Assembly (NCBI GenBank): GCA_037441525.1
Contig: JBBISA010000025.1
Span: forward strand, 1 to 53,926
Origin: SKVR01 sp037441525
GTDB taxonomy: Bacteria > Bacteroidota > Bacteroidia > Bacteroidales > UBA7960
Reading direction: 5' to 3'
Length of the DNA stretch: 53,926 bases
The notes below the pieces were generated by a model. The model searched no databases. It had not been told where the DNA came from and saw only the letters and a program-made list of their open reading frames with translations. A program made the position numbers and the translations under genes. Shown piece after piece: positions 51,463 to 53,926 of this stretch. Positions within the stretch are counted from its first letter, which is position 1; each line of letters starts with the position of its first letter.

Positions 51463-53394
51463 TTAATTGTTTGCAGATGTATCTTTTTCGAATAATTCTG
51501 AAATAATGGTGCTGAATTTCTGTTCAACAACATGACGTTTCACCTTGAAGAGGTTGGTAAGTTCTTCTCCTACCTTAAACGCATCAGGGAGGATTCTGAA
51601 ATCGCGAATCTGTTCATATCTCTTGAACCCGTTCGAGATTGATGTCATTTTGCGTATTTCGTTACGGATTATTTTTTGGGCTTCAGGATTTTGGGCAAGC
51701 TCACTGAGCGATTGTTCCTTGAAACCCGCCTGCCTGAACTCGATAAGCGAAGGGACTATCAATACATTCAAAAAGCGTTTGTCCTGTCCAACAAGCATGC
51801 AATGCTCAATGTATTGGCTTTGTTGAAGCCGCATTTCTATAGGTTCAGGTTCAACGTTTTCGCCACTCGAAAGTACTATTGTGGCCTTAACGCGACCAAG
51901 GATTTTCACGCAATCATTGTATGTGATGGTGCCCAGGTCGCCGGTTCTTATCCAGCCATTAACAATTGTTTTACGGGTAAGCTCTTCTTCGCGATAATAA
52001 CCCTTCATTACCTGAGGGCCTTTAACCCAGATTTCGCCACGCAGGCCTCGACCTTCGTTTTTATGGCTGGTATTAGGATAAAGTGTTTCGCCTGTTTCGG
52101 GGTCAACAATTCTGACCTCGGTTTCACGCATGGGCGGGCCCACAGTGCCTACCACCAGGTTGGTGCGATATCTTACAGAGATTACCGGTGATGTTTCTGT
52201 CATTCCATACCCTTCTAAAACCTGGATGCCTACATAATTGAAAAACTTATCGATATGGATGGGCAATGCACCACCGCCCGAAATAGTCGTTGTAAGCGAA
52301 CCTCCCGCACCAAGCCTTATTCTTTCCAAAACAGCAGCATTAAAAAATCCGTACCAGGGTAGTATCACTGTCCACCTCAAAATATGCAACGGCATCAACA
52401 GCCAACGCTTCCAGAAGGGCTCAGGCTTAATTTTCAGATATTTGTTGGTGATAAAATACTCGGAGTTTTTATATTGCTTTGCCAGGAAATAGGCAATGTA
52501 AAAGAGCACCTGCCTTACAGGGTGAGACGATTTTATCCCCTTCATAATCCGTTCGTGTAATTTTTCCCAGAGACGCGGGGCAGAGGCCATAAAGGTGGGC
52601 TCTACATTGCGCATGTCATCTCCAAGGGTTGAAATGTTGGAGTAATAGGTGCACCCTCCAAAACTAAGGGTGTACATTTCAATAACCCTCTCGAAAATAT
52701 GCCAGATGGGAAGTACTGACAAAACACGGTCGTTAATATCCTGAAAACCTGGAATGGTTCTTATTTGCGACATCATATTGGCATGGGTAAGCATAACACC
52801 TTTTGGCCGTCCGGTGGTTCCGGATGTGTAAATGAGAGTAAAAAGGTCATCAGGCAAAATACCTTTTATTCTTTCTTCAGCTCTTCGATCACCTCGGGCT
52901 CTCAGGTTAGCACCCATTTCGAGCACTTCAGCCAGAGAACGGGCACCATCAGCAATAGTGCCTTTGGGGTCCAGCAGAATTACTTCCCGAAGTTTTGGCA
53001 ATTGGTTTTTAAGTTTAAGTATTCGGTTCTGAAGCTCCATTGTTTCTGCAAAAGCAACCTCGATGCCTGCATGGTCTAGTATATAGAGCAGTTCATCTTC
53101 AGAAACATCGCGGCCACGGGGCACATCTGCTGCACCACAAAACTGAACGGCATAATCAGACAACATCCATTCAATACGATTATCGCCAAATAGTCCCACA
53201 TGATCACGGGCTTTAACCCCAAGTTCAATTAAACCGGTGGCCAGGGCAAGCCCCTGTTCATAAATACCCCGATAGGTTACCGGTGTCCAGTTTAAAGCGC
53301 TTTGTCGGGTTGCAAAAGCAGGAAGCCTATCGTATTTTTCAGCAGCCTCCTGATAAAGAAGGGCAAGATTGGTAGTAATGATTCTTCTTGTCAT
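51463..53394 (-). CDS. long-chain fatty acyl-CoA synthetase (AMP-binding)
   Basis: 643 residues of the ANL adenylating superfamily. Seen: FTLIYTSGTTGRPKGVMLTH (P-loop-like AMP-binding motif), LSVLPIWHIFERVIEMYTLS, ISGGGALPIHIDKFFNYVGI, LEGYGMTETSPVISVR, GWIRTGDLGTI and KILGRVKATIVLSSGENVEP. It activates a fatty acid with ATP and CoA. It is the first gene of a two-gene unit with the BASS transporter, which may import or co-handle its substrate. Confidence 0.92.
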   Translation of the reverse strand: MTRRIITTNLALLYQEAAEKYDRLPAFATRQSALNWTPVTYRGIYEQGLALATGLIELGVKARDHVGLFGDNRIEWMLSDYAVQFCGAADVPRGRDVSEDELLYILDHAGIEVAFAETMELQNRILKLKNQLPKLREVILLDPKGTIADGARSLAEVLEMGANLRARGDRRAEERIKGILPDDLFTLIYTSGTTGRPKGVMLTHANMMSQIRTIPGFQDINDRVLSVLPIWHIFERVIEMYTLSFGGCTYYSNISTLGDDMRNVEPTFMASAPRLWEKLHERIMKGIKSSHPVRQVLFYIAYFLAKQYKNSEYFITNKYLKIKPEPFWKRWLLMPLHILRWTVILPWYGFFNAAVLERIRLGAGGSLTTTISGGGALPIHIDKFFNYVGIQVLEGYGMTETSPVISVRYRTNLVVGTVGPPMRETEVRIVDPETGETLYPNTSHKNEGRGLRGEIWVKGPQVMKGYYREEELTRKTIVNGWIRTGDLGTITYNDCVKILGRVKATIVLSSGENVEPEPIEMRLQQSQYIEHCMLVGQDKRFLNVLIVPSLIEFRQAGFKEQSLSELAQNPEAQKIIRNEIRKMTSISNGFKRYEQIRDFRILPDAFKVGEELTNLFKVKRHVVEQKFSTIISELFEKDTSANN

Positions 53395-53926
53395 AAAAAA
53401 GATTTGTTGGTTTGGTTAAACGAGTTTTTTTCGTTAATGCAAAATTAACAATTAAACGTCAATTTTGGTTTAACGTATGTTTAATTTTTTGATTTTGCGG
53501 TATTTATGCAATTGAATTATTTGGTAATTGAGTAATTATCATCAAATATTTCGTGTGAATTTAAAGTGCCAGAATGCTTTTAAGGGCAATGAATTAGAAT
53601 TCTTCAATGTTCTGAATTGAAATAATAAAGCCTGTTTTTATTAACAATCAACAAAACATATTTCTGATGCCAGATGATTAGGGTATTTAATTATGGAATT
53701 TAAAAGCTATTATTGATCAAATATGATTATCCGCAATCTTGCCAGTTATAATTTGATAGACTTTTTATTCCAAAATTTCTGCGAATTGCGCTGTCAATGA
53801 ATTAAATGTCTTGGGCCAGGTTTATTTCGCAGCACAAAATAATATTTAACCCGGATTAGTCATTAGGAATTCAATGAACTAATGACTAAGCCGGGTTTAA
53901 CCCCGCTTTAGAAAAACTTAATTTGT
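53395..53926. other. AT-rich intergenic region at the right edge
   Basis: 532 bp upstream of the acyl-CoA synthetase gene, ending at the window boundary. It holds that gene's promoter region and, at the right end, repeat copy C. No coding sequence is supported. Confidence 0.65.
53846..53926 (+). repeat. dispersed palindromic repeat, copy C (may continue past the window)
   Basis: Two nested palindromes: an outer stem AACCCGGATTAGTCATT pairing with AATGACTAAGCCGGGTT around GGAATTCAATGAACT, and the overlapping core AAGCCGGGTTTAACCCCGCTT. GAAAAACTTAATTTGT follows to the last base. It shares about 70 bp with copy B and the right half with copy A. Confidence 0.82.

Noticed and set aside
53704..53720. 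TTGATCAAAT as part of another FNR box
   Set aside because: Half-sites abut with no spacer and there is no second site in phase.
1..53926. CRISPR arrays, transposases, integrases or prophage genes
   Set aside because: None of the recognisable protein families or regularly spaced repeats of such elements was seen on either strand.

Overview
This window is chromosomal DNA from a member of the Bacteroidota, probably an anaerobic or facultatively anaerobic lineage near the Bacteroidales/Marinilabiliales. The evidence is a type IX secretion (T9SS) cargo protein with a gliding-type C-terminal domain next to a PorP/SprF protein, an ExbB-small membrane protein-ExbD-ExbD operon, weak Shine-Dalgarno sequences, TAnnTTTG-like promoter elements, and the overall gene types. 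No integrase, transposase, phage gene or CRISPR array was seen.

Layout. 0-13 kb holds mostly housekeeping genes: T9SS cargo plus PorP/SprF, prephenate dehydratase, a SOUL haem-binding protein, a class IV aminotransferase, a group II PLP decarboxylase, a coiled-coil lipoprotein, rlmN with a ferredoxin-NADP-reductase-like gene, tadA, and a glpD-glpK glycerol operon. 13-26 kb is an accessory and partly decayed block. It has an MFS transporter broken by two stop codons, a minus-strand cluster of three cobalamin-binding-type radical SAM proteins, two GNAT/FemAB-fold acyltransferases and a fold-III PLP decarboxylase (two of its six members carry an in-frame stop), a lipoprotein, a thioredoxin, and a lon gene with four inactivating lesions. 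26-42 kb holds a PAS-LuxR regulator, an M28/glutaminyl-cyclase-like peptidase, a PIN-PhoH protein, tRNA-Ser(GGA), the exbB/exbD operon, a MORN-repeat protein, a RecB/AddA-like helicase-nuclease, a PfkB sugar kinase, a small outer-membrane protein, P5C dehydrogenase and a cold-shock protein.

42-50 kb appears to be one functional module. It comprises a Crp/Fnr-family regulator, a divergently transcribed Cache-HAMP-GAF membrane sensor, and a six-gene electron-transfer operon (mono-haem lipoprotein, beta-barrel protein, class I cytochrome c, seven-haem membrane-anchored cytochrome, cytochrome b, six-haem lipoprotein). Both intergenic regions of this module carry three FNR-type inverted repeats spaced exactly 21 bp centre to centre. 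This strongly suggests one redox-responsive regulon. 50-53.4 kb holds a BASS-family transporter and a long-chain acyl-CoA synthetase.

Other non-coding structure includes a dispersed palindromic repeat of about 75 bp (three copies or partial copies at 34.9, 50.3 and 53.9 kb) and a near-identical 5' leader placed directly before the start codons of two unrelated genes (3.6 kb plus strand and 20.8 kb minus strand). The best candidates for undescribed biology are the phased FNR-box/cytochrome module and the three-radical-SAM biosynthetic cluster.
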